A stretch of DNA of 23,599 nt from Bacteriovoracaceae bacterium UBA6144 (GCA_002435705.1 DIVA01000106.1:649-24247); one strand, 5' to 3'. Shown: positions 6,238 to 13,850, counted from the stretch's first letter. The notes: generated by a model not told the origin, from the sequence alone. Numbers and translations: made by a program.

Positions 6238-7707
6238 GTGTCAGCCGATTTACTCAGTATTGGTAAATCAGGTCTCTTTACTTCAAAGAAGTCCATGGCG
6301 ACGACATCGCATAATATTGCCAACGCCAACACCGAAGGCTTCTCTCGTCAGGAGGTAAGGACCAAAAACGGCATTACGCTTAATGAGGGTAATTACGTAA
6401 TGGGTACCGGTGTTGATATTCAATCTATTAAACGTAACCATGATGATCTCGTTGAAAAAAAACTTAACAATAGCATTACTCAACACAAGTTTAACGAAGA
6501 GCGCACAAATCAGTTGGGCCACATTGAAGAGATTTTCAATGAAGTTAATTCTGAAGGAATGAATAAAATCCTTAACCGCTTTTTCAACTCTTTTAGAGAG
6601 CTTTCGAATAGACCTGAAGACGAAACGGTACGAGGCTTAGTCCGTGAAAATGCTAAGATTGTGGTCGAAGACTTTAAACGAGTTCAAAAAGACATAGATC
6701 ATACCCGCAATAGTATTAATAAAAAAATAACTCTCATTGTGGATGATATAAACCACTTGGCTAAAACGATCTCAAAGTTGAATCGCGAGATTGCCGCCAA
6801 TGAAGTCGGTGGCGGCGAAGCTAACGATCTTCGTGATCAGCGTGACAATGCCCTCAGACAACTCGCAGAGCATGCTCCTGTTAAAGCCTACTATGATGAC
6901 CAGAATCGTTTTGTTGTGAACGTAGATGGTCTTGGCACATTAGTCTCTGGTGAAATTGAACAAGAACTTGTCGTTGGAAATCGACTCGAAGAAAATGAAT
7001 CAAATCAGCAAAAGCCTCACTTAGAAATCTTTTTTAAATCTCGCACAGGTGATCCCATCTCTAATCGTTTTCACACTGGAAATCTCGGTGCACTTTTTAG
7101 AAGTCGAAACGAGGATCTTGCTGCTGTTGAATCTCAACTAGATGAGCTTGCCTACTCTTTGGCCAATGCAACCAATGCCATTCATCGAAAGGGCTTTGCC
7201 AATAAACCTGTCCCGGTGGATCAAGCCACGGGTCTTCCAATGCCTGGTTTGGCCAATGGTCAGGTGACAGGAATTGATTTTTTCAATGCTCCTCTCAGTA
7301 AAAAGAGAGCTGCCGAATATATTAATCTTTCGGACGCTGTTTTATCTGATGTTAATAATATTGCGACAGCGATAACTCCAAACAGTCCGGGTGATAACCG
7401 CGTCGCCATCGCCATTTCACGCTTGCAGCATGAAAAGATAATGGGCGAGGGTTCAACGACACTGGAAGAGCATTACTTAAAAACTGTCGGAAATGTGGGC
7501 ATGCAAGTGTCCAAGTCCAAAATTGATTCTGAACAATCTGGAGGCATTTTAGCTCAAGCCAAGAGCATAAAAGAGCGCATCTCGGGAGTTTCTCTCGATG
7601 AAGAAACAGCCAACATGGTGAAGTACCAGAACGCTTACGAAGCATCTGCCAAGGTCATACGGGCCTCGGATGAGATGTTTAAAGCTGTTTTGGGAATCAT
7701 GAATTGA
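6238..7707 (+). CDS. flgK: Flagellar hook-associated protein 1, FlgK
   Basis: FlgK forms the first hook-filament junction zone. The 489-residue protein starts at a GTG preceded by AGAAGGAG with 6-base spacing. Residues 5-40 (LSIGKSGLFTSKKSMATTSH then NIANANTEGFSRQEV) are the FlgK N-terminal signature. A central coiled region (about 120-200) contains DLRDQRDNALRQLAEHAPV, typical of FlgK/HAP1. The end, SGVSLDEETANMVKYQNAYE and ASAKVIRASDEMFKAVLGIM, is the conserved C-terminal helix. The length is shorter than in enterobacteria (about 547), so the variable outer domain is reduced. It is followed after 8 bases by flgL. Confidence 0.97.
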   Translation: MSADLLSIGKSGLFTSKKSMATTSHNIANANTEGFSRQEVRTKNGITLNEGNYVMGTGVDIQSIKRNHDDLVEKKLNNSITQHKFNEERTNQLGHIEEIFNEVNSEGMNKILNRFFNSFRELSNRPEDETVRGLVRENAKIVVEDFKRVQKDIDHTRNSINKKITLIVDDINHLAKTISKLNREIAANEVGGGEANDLRDQRDNALRQLAEHAPVKAYYDDQNRFVVNVDGLGTLVSGEIEQELVVGNRLEENESNQQKPHLEIFFKSRTGDPISNRFHTGNLGALFRSRNEDLAAVESQLDELAYSLANATNAIHRKGFANKPVPVDQATGLPMPGLANGQVTGIDFFNAPLSKKRAAEYINLSDAVLSDVNNIATAITPNSPGDNRVAIAISRLQHEKIMGEGSTTLEEHYLKTVGNVGMQVSKSKIDSEQSGGILAQAKSIKERISGVSLDEETANMVKYQNAYEASAKVIRASDEMFKAVLGIMN

Positions 7708-7715
7708 GGTAAACC

Positions 7716-8708
7716 ATGACACGCGTTTCTGAAAATAGCTCGCTCCACGCCATCAACTACGCTACCAGCAAAACTAAGTCAAAAGTTGAAGATCTTCAGA
7801 TCAAGGGCTCAAATATGAAGCGTATCCAAAAGCCTTCTGATGATCCTATTGGTAACGTTGACCTGCTTCAGATTCGTTCCCAGAATATCGATGCAAATCA
7901 ATACCTACGGAATTTGAATTTTGCTCAAACCTCACTGGGCTTCACTGAAACTGTTCTCGAAGAGCTCACTGATATTCTATCAAAAGCTAAAGAGCTCGCC
8001 ATTGGCCAGTCTTCAGACATCTATAACCCTGAGGTCCGCCAGTCTGTTTCTAAAGAGGTTCATCAGCTTCGGATGCAAGCCTTAAGTCTCGCCAACAAAA
8101 GAATGGGAAATCGCTATCTCTTTTCTGGTCAGAAGCTTCTAACCAGACCCTTTGATACCGAAGGGAAGTATGCTGGTGATAAAAGTAAAATCTTTATAGA
8201 AATTAATAAAGACGTTTTTATTCCTATCAACGTCACTGGCAATGAGCTCTTTTTTGATAACGAATCACAAGTGAGCTCCAAGCTCTCTCTTCCCGAGAAA
8301 GCCGAAGACGTGCCAACAGAAGTTTATGCTGACCAAGGAAGAAGTCTCGCTTCTCAGCCCAATGGGAACATAAGCTCAAGCATCTTTGATGAACTGGCCT
8401 CACTAGAGAATGCACTTCTCACGAATAATCCAGACGTGATTCAAAACCTTCTGGAGCAGATGGATCGCTCGATCGATAGAGTGGTTGCTTACCGTGCTAA
8501 AATTGGTGCTCTTACGAATAATATTTCAAATGCTGAAAACAACATTGAGAAGCAAAAGCTCCTTAATGAGGAATATAAAACCAAAGTTGAAGACGCTGAT
8601 GTGGCTGAACTTTTTTCAAACCTGCAGAAAGAGCAGGGAATCCTTAAGGCCACCTACCAGGCCAGTGGCGTCTTAATGAACACCAAGTTGATGGACTTCC
8701 TGCGTTAG
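7716..8708 (+). CDS. flgL: Flagellar hook-associated protein 3, FlgL
   Basis: FlgL forms the second junction zone and anchors flagellin. The 330-residue protein has flagellin-like ends. The N-terminus contains KGSNMKRIQKPSDDPIGNVD and LLQIRSQNIDANQYLRNL, and later LEELTDILSKAKELAIGQSS. A helix near residue 130 contains NKRMGNRYLFSGQ, the FlgL-specific motif (GNYLFSG). The C-terminal helix contains VEDADVAELFSNLQKEQGIL and ATYQASGVLMNTKLMDFL. The ribosome-binding site GAGGT overlaps the flgK stop. The flagellin gene itself is not in the window. Confidence 0.96.
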   Translation: MTRVSENSSLHAINYATSKTKSKVEDLQIKGSNMKRIQKPSDDPIGNVDLLQIRSQNIDANQYLRNLNFAQTSLGFTETVLEELTDILSKAKELAIGQSSDIYNPEVRQSVSKEVHQLRMQALSLANKRMGNRYLFSGQKLLTRPFDTEGKYAGDKSKIFIEINKDVFIPINVTGNELFFDNESQVSSKLSLPEKAEDVPTEVYADQGRSLASQPNGNISSSIFDELASLENALLTNNPDVIQNLLEQMDRSIDRVVAYRAKIGALTNNISNAENNIEKQKLLNEEYKTKVEDADVAELFSNLQKEQGILKATYQASGVLMNTKLMDFLR

Positions 8709-8791
8709 TACCTTTTGCGAACCTCAATCTTAACTAATTCTGTAAATTAATCTTGCAATTCCTGACAAGCCATCATAAAGATGCCTTCGGC

Positions 8792-8825
8792 CCTCTTATG
8801 AAGAGGTCTTAAGTCATTAAATGAC
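8792..8825 (+). promoter_or_regulatory. Paired inverted repeats in the csrA leader
   Basis: The 134-base gap between flgL and csrA contains CCTCTT-ATG-AAGAGG (8792-8806) and GTCATT-A-AATGAC (8813-8825), both perfect. The first makes a tight 6-bp hairpin. The second can only fold with a shorter stem. No U-tract follows, so they are not terminators. No convincing promoter was found in the gap, so csrA is probably at least partly read from the upstream operon. These repeats may structure the leader in front of the csrA ribosome-binding site. Confidence 0.4.
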
Positions 8826-8829
8826 GCTA

Positions 8830-8840
8830 TCAAGGATTGA
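8830..8840 (+). promoter_or_regulatory. Candidate autoregulatory CsrA site on the csrA Shine-Dalgarno
   Basis: TCAA (8830-8833) and TTGA (8837-8840) pair perfectly around GGA (8834-8836). AAGGA is the Shine-Dalgarno 6 bases ahead of ATG 8843. The arrangement is nearly identical to the inner TCA-GGA-TGA of the flgF leader. It suggests that CsrA represses its own translation, as known in other bacteria. Binding is inferred. Confidence 0.55.
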
Positions 8841-8842
8841 AC

Positions 8843-9073
8843 ATGCTAGTTCTGACAAGGAAGCTTGGAGAAAGCATTGCGATCGATGACAATATCAAGA
8901 TCGTAGTAGTGCAAATTAAGGGTAAACAAGTGCGTTTAGGCATTAAAGCACCCAAAGAAACCAAGATTCACCGCGAAGAAGTCTATCAAGCCATCCACGA
9001 CCAGAACGTCGCTGCGGTGCAAGCTAATATGGACGATATTTCTCGTTTAGGCGAAGAGCTGAAAAAGAAATAA
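8843..9073 (+). CDS. csrA: Carbon storage regulator / translational regulator CsrA
   Basis: CsrA is a small dimeric RNA-binding protein that binds GGA motifs at ribosome-binding sites and usually blocks translation. The 76-residue protein reads MLVLTRKLGESIAIDDNIKI, then VVVQIKGKQVRLGIKAPKET, then a C-terminal helix. RNA-contacting residues L4, R6 and R44 are all present. I chose ATG 8843 because homologues start MLVLTRK and AAGGA lies 6 bases upstream. A TTG at 8837 would add two residues. The helix tail after R44 is somewhat extended (ending EELKKK), the region used by FliW-type antagonists. It is followed by fliW, its expected antagonist. Confidence 0.97.
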   Translation: MLVLTRKLGESIAIDDNIKIVVVQIKGKQVRLGIKAPKETKIHREEVYQAIHDQNVAAVQANMDDISRLGEELKKK

Positions 9074-9098
9074 TTTTCCTCCTTGATCTAAGTTCTCG

Positions 9099-9126
9099 TT
9101 GACTGCTACGATCTGAATGGTAAGGT
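9099..9126 (+). promoter_or_regulatory. Possible promoter for fliW
   Basis: TTGACT (9099-9104) matches the -35 consensus at 5 of 6 positions. It is followed after 16 bases by TAAGGT (9121-9126), a poor -10. It could give fliW separate expression from csrA. The -10 overlaps the hairpin at 9119-9140, which weakens the case. Confidence 0.25.
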
Positions 9127-9140
9127 AAAAATACCTTACT
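9119..9140 (+). promoter_or_regulatory. Strong hairpin between csrA and fliW
   Basis: GTAAGGTA (9120-9127) and TACCTTAC (9132-9139) form a perfect 8-bp stem with loop AAAA, extended by one G-T pair. A mixed T-rich stretch (GTTTTATTTC) follows. This may be a weak attenuating terminator or an mRNA-stability hairpin that sets the CsrA:FliW ratio. The fliW ribosome-binding site GGAGG begins 11 bases after it. Confidence 0.45.
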
Positions 9141-9161
9141 GTTTTATTTCGGAGGCTGACC

Positions 9162-9716
9162 TTGAAAGTCAAAACAACGAGATTTGGGGAACTTGAAATT
9201 AACCCGAGTGATATCCTTACCTTCCATGAAGGCTTATTAGGTTTTGAGAACCTAAAAAAGTATTTCGTGGTCGATCCAGGTGATAGCACTCTCATTCTTT
9301 GGCTTCAGAGCATTGAAGACGAGAAGGTTGCGTTCCCGATTATCGAACCAAAAATTTTTAAACCTGATTACATTGCGAAACTTCTTCCAGCCGACCTCAA
9401 TGGCCTGGATCTAGAATCTCTTAGCAATGCTCGTCTCTACAGCATCCTCACTATTCCTGGAAATGTTGTTGAAATGAGTGCAAATCTTAAAGCCCCTATC
9501 GTGATTAACAGCACGAAGAAGGTGGCTAAGCAGATTGTTCTTGCTGACAGCAAACTCACTGTGAAGCACGAGATGTACAAAGAGCTTAAGACTTATATTG
9601 TGAACTTCTCATCTGATGATTCAACGAGAACATCTTATTCTCCAAGCATTGCGCTTGAGTCAGGTGACCTCAAGAGTACACAAGACAACTACGCTCGCCT
9701 TACTTCAGAAATGTAA
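9162..9716 (+). CDS. fliW: Flagellar assembly factor and CsrA antagonist FliW
   Basis: FliW binds flagellin and also CsrA. When flagellin is secreted, FliW is freed and releases CsrA-repressed messages (known from Bacillus and Campylobacter). The sequence starts at a TTG with GGAGG 6 bases upstream. It shows the family pattern: VKTTRFGELEINPSDILTFH then EGLLGFENLKKYFVVDPGDS, later FPIIEPKIF and LKAPIVINSTKKVAKQIVL. The 184 residues exceed the usual 150 or so. The last 40 residues (about 145-184) form a polar, Ser/Thr-rich extension of unknown role. It ends 22 bases before the operon terminator. Confidence 0.95.
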   Translation: MKVKTTRFGELEINPSDILTFHEGLLGFENLKKYFVVDPGDSTLILWLQSIEDEKVAFPIIEPKIFKPDYIAKLLPADLNGLDLESLSNARLYSILTIPGNVVEMSANLKAPIVINSTKKVAKQIVLADSKLTVKHEMYKELKTYIVNFSSDDSTRTSYSPSIALESGDLKSTQDNYARLTSEM

Positions 9717-9738
9717 TTTTAGAATTAGAGTTCATCAT

Positions 9739-9766
9739 AAAAAAGCCCGCATATGCGGGCTTTTTT
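9739..9766 (+). terminator. Palindromic bidirectional terminator
   Basis: Six A, GCCCGCAT and its complement ATGCGGGC, then six T form a perfect palindrome. The GC-rich stem flanked by A and T tracts can terminate both the flagellar operon (plus) and the converging TPR gene (minus). Confidence 0.95.
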
Positions 9767-9780
9767 ATTTCTTATCAATA

Positions 9781-10512
9781 CTAGAGTTGGATGTTTGTTT
9801 CTGTCGCTGAACGAGAGAGCTGCAGATACATTTGCGCTTCTGCGTGCTTTGGCTCACGCGCGACAACGCCTTGCCACTCAGCCTGAGCTTCTATGATATG
9901 ACCACTTCCATAATAGAGAAGTCCTAGGGCCATACGCGCAGGGATATAGTGAGGGTGTTCTGTCTTTAAGCGTTTAAGTTCTTCAAAAGCCTTAGAGACA
10001 AAACCTTTCTTCGAATAAAGCTTAGCCACTTTGATTCTAATTTCAAGATTATCAGGATCAAGACTAGTGGCCTTGTTATACTCAAACAGAGCTTCATCCC
10101 ATCTTTGGTAAGAGGCATACATTTCAGCCGTTTCATAGTGCTTAAGACTAAACTTTTTATTCACATGAGGTTCAGCTAAGCCCTGCTGTGGGGAAAGCTT
10201 AACGTGCTGATTGGCCTTATCAAAAACAGCCTTAGCCTCTTCATATTTACCAATATCATTGAGAATAACAGAAAGAGAAATTGAGGCGTCGGTATGGTGA
10301 GGATCAAGCTCTAGAACGCGATTAAAGCCGCGTACAGCTTTTCCAAGTTCACCGCGCATATGATAGATATTTGCGAGATAGAAATAAGCTTCAGTGGCAT
10401 TAGGATCAAATTCTATGATTTCATTAAAAAAGAGGCCCGCGGATTTCAGATCATTTTTGTGAAAAGCATCTTTAGCTTTTCTCATCAGTTCACTGAGCTT
10501 TAAATTCTCCAA
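9781..10512 (-). CDS. TPR-repeat protein
   Basis: The 243-residue soluble protein is made of tetratricopeptide repeats. Copies are visible at about residues 20-50 (AGLFFNEIIEFDPNATEAYF), 51-85 (KAVRGFNRVLELDPHHTDAS), 130-165 (EALFEYNKATSLDPDNLEIR) and 165-230. It has no signal peptide or catalytic domain, so it is likely a scaffold. The start is a TTG at 10512 preceded by AGGAGG with 6-base spacing. It follows bamD by 10 bases on the same strand, with the ribosome-binding site touching the bamD stop, so the two form an operon. The specific role is unknown. Calling it an assembly or biogenesis partner of BamD would be inference. Confidence 0.85.
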   Translation of the reverse strand: MENLKLSELMRKAKDAFHKNDLKSAGLFFNEIIEFDPNATEAYFYLANIYHMRGELGKAVRGFNRVLELDPHHTDASISLSVILNDIGKYEEAKAVFDKANQHVKLSPQQGLAEPHVNKKFSLKHYETAEMYASYQRWDEALFEYNKATSLDPDNLEIRIKVAKLYSKKGFVSKAFEELKRLKTEHPHYIPARMALGLLYYGSGHIIEAQAEWQGVVAREPKHAEAQMYLQLSRSATETNIQL

Positions 10513-10522
10513 GCTCTCCCTC

Positions 10523-11278
10523 CTAACGTACTTTTTGATTTCGACAATTCTTTTCCCATGATCGTATCTCTTCAGCCTTCTTTTTGTCGACTAATGTGGC
10601 GAATTTTTCAGCATATAAAAGGCACTCTTCCCATTTTTTCATCTGGCATGAACTCGCGACTGTTCTAACCATTGCATGTTCTCTTAAATCCTTCTCCCTT
10701 GCATGGTTAGTAAGAATATCTATATACCAATAGCGTGCCGCTTCCCAAGCTTCCGTTTTAAAATAAAAATCAGCAATGTATTGATCTTTCTCTCGTAGTT
10801 TTTTATTTATATCACCGATCCGCTTTTTAGCTTCCTCGGCTTCGGCGGCTTTAGGGTATTTAGCGAGAAGTTCATCAAAAAATTTTAACGCTTCATAACC
10901 AGGGCTCAAGTCTCTATCAATAGTATCTGGAAGCTGCTTGAAGTAACTCTCACCGATCATATAAACCACGTAAGCGATTCTTTCGTGCTTGGGATGAAAA
11001 TCTCTAAACAAAAGAAACGATGCCGCTGACTCCGTATAGCTCTCCTGCTTAAATTGCACTTCAGCAAGAAGAAGTTCTGCGGGTGTGGCGTAATAGCTAT
11101 AGGGATGTTGCGTTTTAATTTGCTGTAATTTCTCAGTAGCTAAAATATAGCGTTCGCTTTCAACTAATTCCTGCGCTTCTTTATAAAGAACCTCTGCTTC
11201 TGTTTTTCCATCAGGACCATCGCTCGCACAACCAACGAGCAACAAAATTATTATGACACTGCAAAAAAAAGAGCGCAT
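10523..11278 (-). CDS. bamD: Outer membrane protein assembly factor BamD (lipoprotein)
   Basis: BamD is the essential TPR lipoprotein of the BAM complex, which inserts beta-barrels into the outer membrane. The 251-residue protein has a signal peptide ending in lipobox LVGC (Cys17). TPR-like repeats follow from residue 28 (EAEVLYKEAQELVESERYIL, ATEKLQQIKTQHPYSYYATP). Also present are the typical YTESAASFLLFRDFHPKHER and YEALKFFDELLAKYPKAAEA segments. Length and layout match BamD (about 245 residues). The ATG start has GGAG 9-10 bases upstream. It is followed by a TPR gene. A related lipoprotein such as CpoB/YbgF is less likely because of the F..F....P.h..a pattern, typical of BamD. Confidence 0.9.
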   Translation of the reverse strand: MRSFFCSVIIILLLVGCASDGPDGKTEAEVLYKEAQELVESERYILATEKLQQIKTQHPYSYYATPAELLLAEVQFKQESYTESAASFLLFRDFHPKHERIAYVVYMIGESYFKQLPDTIDRDLSPGYEALKFFDELLAKYPKAAEAEEAKKRIGDINKKLREKDQYIADFYFKTEAWEAARYWYIDILTNHAREKDLREHAMVRTVASSCQMKKWEECLLYAEKFATLVDKKKAEEIRSWEKNCRNQKVR

Positions 11279-11347
11279 GACGAAATCTCCAAACTTATTC
11301 TGAGGCTACTGTAGAGTCTATAAAGATGGACACACTAACACAAACCC

Positions 11348-12013
11348 TCATTCCCACAAAAGCATGCATTGATTTTTTAAATCTTCAGATTTGCTCCAAA
11401 ACTGGTCTCCCGATTGTGAGCGCAGAGAAATCCAGTCCCCCTTTGGGACTCCCACCAATCTTGAACCAGCAGGAACAAACTTCCCTGTCGCATACACCTG
11501 CGATGCTCCACCATAAATTGGCAGGTTATCAATAGTCACAAATCCAACAGTCAGATCAAAATAGAGATAAGTTGCAATCAAAGGAATAAGAGAGAGAGAA
11601 ATCGTCAGAGACTTTTGTATAAGAGAGAGTTTCTTTTGTAAGAAACTAATAATAAGCACTGACAGAATTATTCCACACCCCCAAACCTTCATAGGCCCCA
11701 AGGATACTAACCATTCAGCTGGATAAAATGAGTCATGAGAGGACTCCGCAAAACCCAATTTTTCAACAACCACATCAAGCTCATTGATCGTTTGGGAAGA
11801 GTAGAGTGTCTGGTGATTTGCCTTTTCAAATGCAAATCTCGCCAACGGATATTGCTGCTTGAGCTTATAAACGACACCTAGGTTGTGCCAATAAGAGTAG
11901 TCCGTCTGAGTACTTTTTTGGGATATCCAAAATTTTTCTGCTTGGTCATACTCTTTTCTAGAAAGTAAATCCGCAAGAGTTGTAAGAGCGTCTTTGATGA
12001 TGCTATCCTCCAC
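11348..12013 (-). CDS. TPR/membrane/SH3-like protein, BatE-like
   Basis: The N-terminal 90 residues look like two degenerate TPRs (SYWHNLGVVYKLKQQYPLAR then FAFEKANHQ). Two hydrophobic segments follow at about residues 112-125 and 135-152. The C-terminal 65 residues resemble an SH3-like domain (YGGASQVYATGKFVPAGSRL, GDWISLRSQSGDQFW). This order (TPR, TM, SH3) is that of BatE-type proteins of aerotolerance operons, but no batA-D gene lies nearby. It starts at a GTG at 12013 without a clear ribosome-binding site. The start is therefore uncertain. A spurious antisense reading frame overlaps its 3' end and is not listed. The function is unknown. Confidence 0.72.
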   Translation of the reverse strand: MEDSIIKDALTTLADLLSRKEYDQAEKFWISQKSTQTDYSYWHNLGVVYKLKQQYPLARFAFEKANHQTLYSSQTINELDVVVEKLGFAESSHDSFYPAEWLVSLGPMKVWGCGIILSVLIISFLQKKLSLIQKSLTISLSLIPLIATYLYFDLTVGFVTIDNLPIYGGASQVYATGKFVPAGSRLVGVPKGDWISLRSQSGDQFWSKSEDLKNQCMLLWE

Positions 12014-12081
12014 TATGAGAGGGTATTATCCTCTTGCCCTAATGTTTAATCAAGCCATGACACTTGGAATAAAGTCTTCCG

Positions 12082-12834
12082 ATGAGAATTGATGACCATT
12101 CTTTTTCAGAACAGCTCCGCCTTCATGCTTCTAGTCTTGATCTGAAGACGATTTGCGCTGTCGGAGATTGGGATTATGGGCAAAGTATACGGCGCGCAAA
12201 AGCTGATTCTTATTTCTATGACCTCTCCCTTAAAAATTTCTATCCACTAGGACTTAACCACCCTTTGATGATTCGATCTCTGGCAACAGATGGTGCTCCT
12301 CAAGAATTTAATTCCTCTCTTAGCTCAAAGCTTTCTGGACTTAAACTTTTTAAATGGGTCGTGCTCGATGCTAAGGATTATCGTGATCTAAAATCGAAAA
12401 GACTTATTCACGAATACGACTCTTTTAGCATTAATTCTATTTGGGGATTGAGTGTTTTTGAAACACTGGAGTTTGAAACGTTCTCCGTTCGTCTCAGTGA
12501 TGGTTCGTTGTGGGTTTGTTCCTCTTTAGAACTACCGGCTTCTAGTCAACTCATTCATCACAGCTGGCTCAATCTTTTTTTGACCCCTGACGTCCTTGGT
12601 CCAGAGGGTCGACTTGCTAGTGTTCATAAGTTGCTTATTAAAGTTTTTAATCCCGCAGAGATACAGGGCCTAACCTTAAGACTCCGAGGTGAAGTCCATG
12701 CACTCTCACAAAGAGGTATACTGGCAGAAAAGTACTCTGAATCTGAAGTGTCGCTTCATTTCCCCATTTCTGTTTTATCCAGTGATGTTGAAAAAATATA
12801 CCAGATCATTGCTAGCAAGGAATTACTATGTTGA
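12082..12834 (+). CDS. Hypothetical protein, possibly a reduced class-III aminotransferase-like protein
   Basis: I do not recognise this 250-residue protein with certainty. Near residues 43-63, YFYDLSLKNFYPLGLNHPLM resembles the D...N..PLGHNHP segment at the start of class-III (ornithine-type) aminotransferases. The end, GLTLRLRGEVHALSQRGILA and then LHFPISVLSSDVEKIYQII, resembles their C-terminal small domain. It is about 170 residues shorter than such enzymes, and no PLP-lysine motif is seen. It overlaps astA by 7 bases, so the two are translated together. Succinylornithine aminotransferase (AstC) is an AstA-pathway enzyme, which makes the resemblance suggestive. The ATG start has no strong ribosome-binding site. 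Confidence 0.75.
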   Translation: MRIDDHSFSEQLRLHASSLDLKTICAVGDWDYGQSIRRAKADSYFYDLSLKNFYPLGLNHPLMIRSLATDGAPQEFNSSLSSKLSGLKLFKWVVLDAKDYRDLKSKRLIHEYDSFSINSIWGLSVFETLEFETFSVRLSDGSLWVCSSLELPASSQLIHHSWLNLFLTPDVLGPEGRLASVHKLLIKVFNPAEIQGLTLRLRGEVHALSQRGILAEKYSESEVSLHFPISVLSSDVEKIYQIIASKELLC

Positions 12835-13850
12835 TACTACGATCAGTAAGCGAAAATGATCTTAAGGATTTATTCAATCTAAGTGAAATGGTAATGTTCA
12901 TTAATCTTCCTGCGGATCAAGACATCATTGAGTCAAAAATTCACAGCAGCCTTCAGGCCTTTAAAAAACCCAGCAAAAAACTATGGGAGAATTATTATAT
13001 CTTTGTCTTAGAGGACACTGAGGTTAAGAAAGTTTTGGGCGTTTCTATGATTCATGCTCAACATGGCACTGAAGATGAGCCGCACTTTTACCTGAAAGTA
13101 GGTCAGGAGCATAAATATTCTGAAACAATTAATACTGGTTTTGTTCACGGCACACTTAAGCTTGGGCTTGAAACTAATGGCCCAACTGAAATTGGTGGAT
13201 TAGTTGTGCATCCTGAATTTAGAGGATCAAAAAACAAACTAGGCAAACAACTCTCTTTTGTACGATTTCTCTACATGGGTATGTTTCCAGATAGATTTAA
13301 GCCACTGGTTCATTCTGAGCTCATGCCTCCACTGGATAAGGATGGGAACTCCCCTCTCTGGGAAGCCATTGGAAGAAGATTTATGAATATGGGATACCAC
13401 GATGCAGATATCCTCTCTCGGTCGAATAAAGAATTTATCACAAGTCTATTCCCGTCGGAGAATATTTACCAAACACTTCTCCCCCTCGAAACGAGAAACG
13501 CCATCGGCAAAGTAGGTAAGGATACTGAGCCGGTGAAGAAAATGCTGGAATCAATCGGATTTAAATATACACAAGAGGTTGATCCTTTCGACGGTGGACC
13601 ACATTATCGCTGCGAACTTAAAAACATTCTTCCAATCAAACAAATGGTCAAAGGAGCTCTCAAGCATTCTGACTTTAATCCAAATAAAGCCATCGAAATG
13701 CTGATCCACCTTCCGCATGACGGGTTTGATTTTGTCGCCTCAAAGCTGCCTGTTTATATTGCTCCGAATGGGGACTTACATATTGATCGTTCAGTAGAAG
13801 AGACGTGCGAAGTAAAATGGGGTGAGATGAGTGCAGCCATACCTTGCTAG
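12828..13850 (+). CDS. astA: Arginine N-succinyltransferase
   Basis: AstA transfers succinyl from succinyl-CoA to L-arginine, the first step of the arginine succinyltransferase (AST) catabolic pathway. The 340-residue protein fits the family (about 340). It contains the GNAT-like core with EIGGLVVHPEFRGSKNKLGK followed by QLSFVRFLYMGMFPDRF. Other family blocks are LMPPLDKDGNSPLWEAIGRR and FMNMGYHDADILS. IPQTL-like and EAIGFKYTQEVDPFDGGPHY-type segments lie in the last third (ESIGFKYTQEVDPFDGGPHY). The ribosome-binding site AAGGA is 6 bases before the ATG. No astB, astD or astE is present nearby, so the pathway's other genes must be elsewhere or absent. The stop codon is shared in the palindrome CTAG with the facing gene. 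Confidence 0.95.
   Translation: MLILRSVSENDLKDLFNLSEMVMFINLPADQDIIESKIHSSLQAFKKPSKKLWENYYIFVLEDTEVKKVLGVSMIHAQHGTEDEPHFYLKVGQEHKYSETINTGFVHGTLKLGLETNGPTEIGGLVVHPEFRGSKNKLGKQLSFVRFLYMGMFPDRFKPLVHSELMPPLDKDGNSPLWEAIGRRFMNMGYHDADILSRSNKEFITSLFPSENIYQTLLPLETRNAIGKVGKDTEPVKKMLESIGFKYTQEVDPFDGGPHYRCELKNILPIKQMVKGALKHSDFNPNKAIEMLIHLPHDGFDFVASKLPVYIAPNGDLHIDRSVEETCEVKWGEMSAAIPC

Noticed and set aside
11326..11535. Plus-strand reading frame of 69 codons
   Set aside because: It is antisense to the BatE-like gene, has no ribosome-binding site and a composition unlike a protein.
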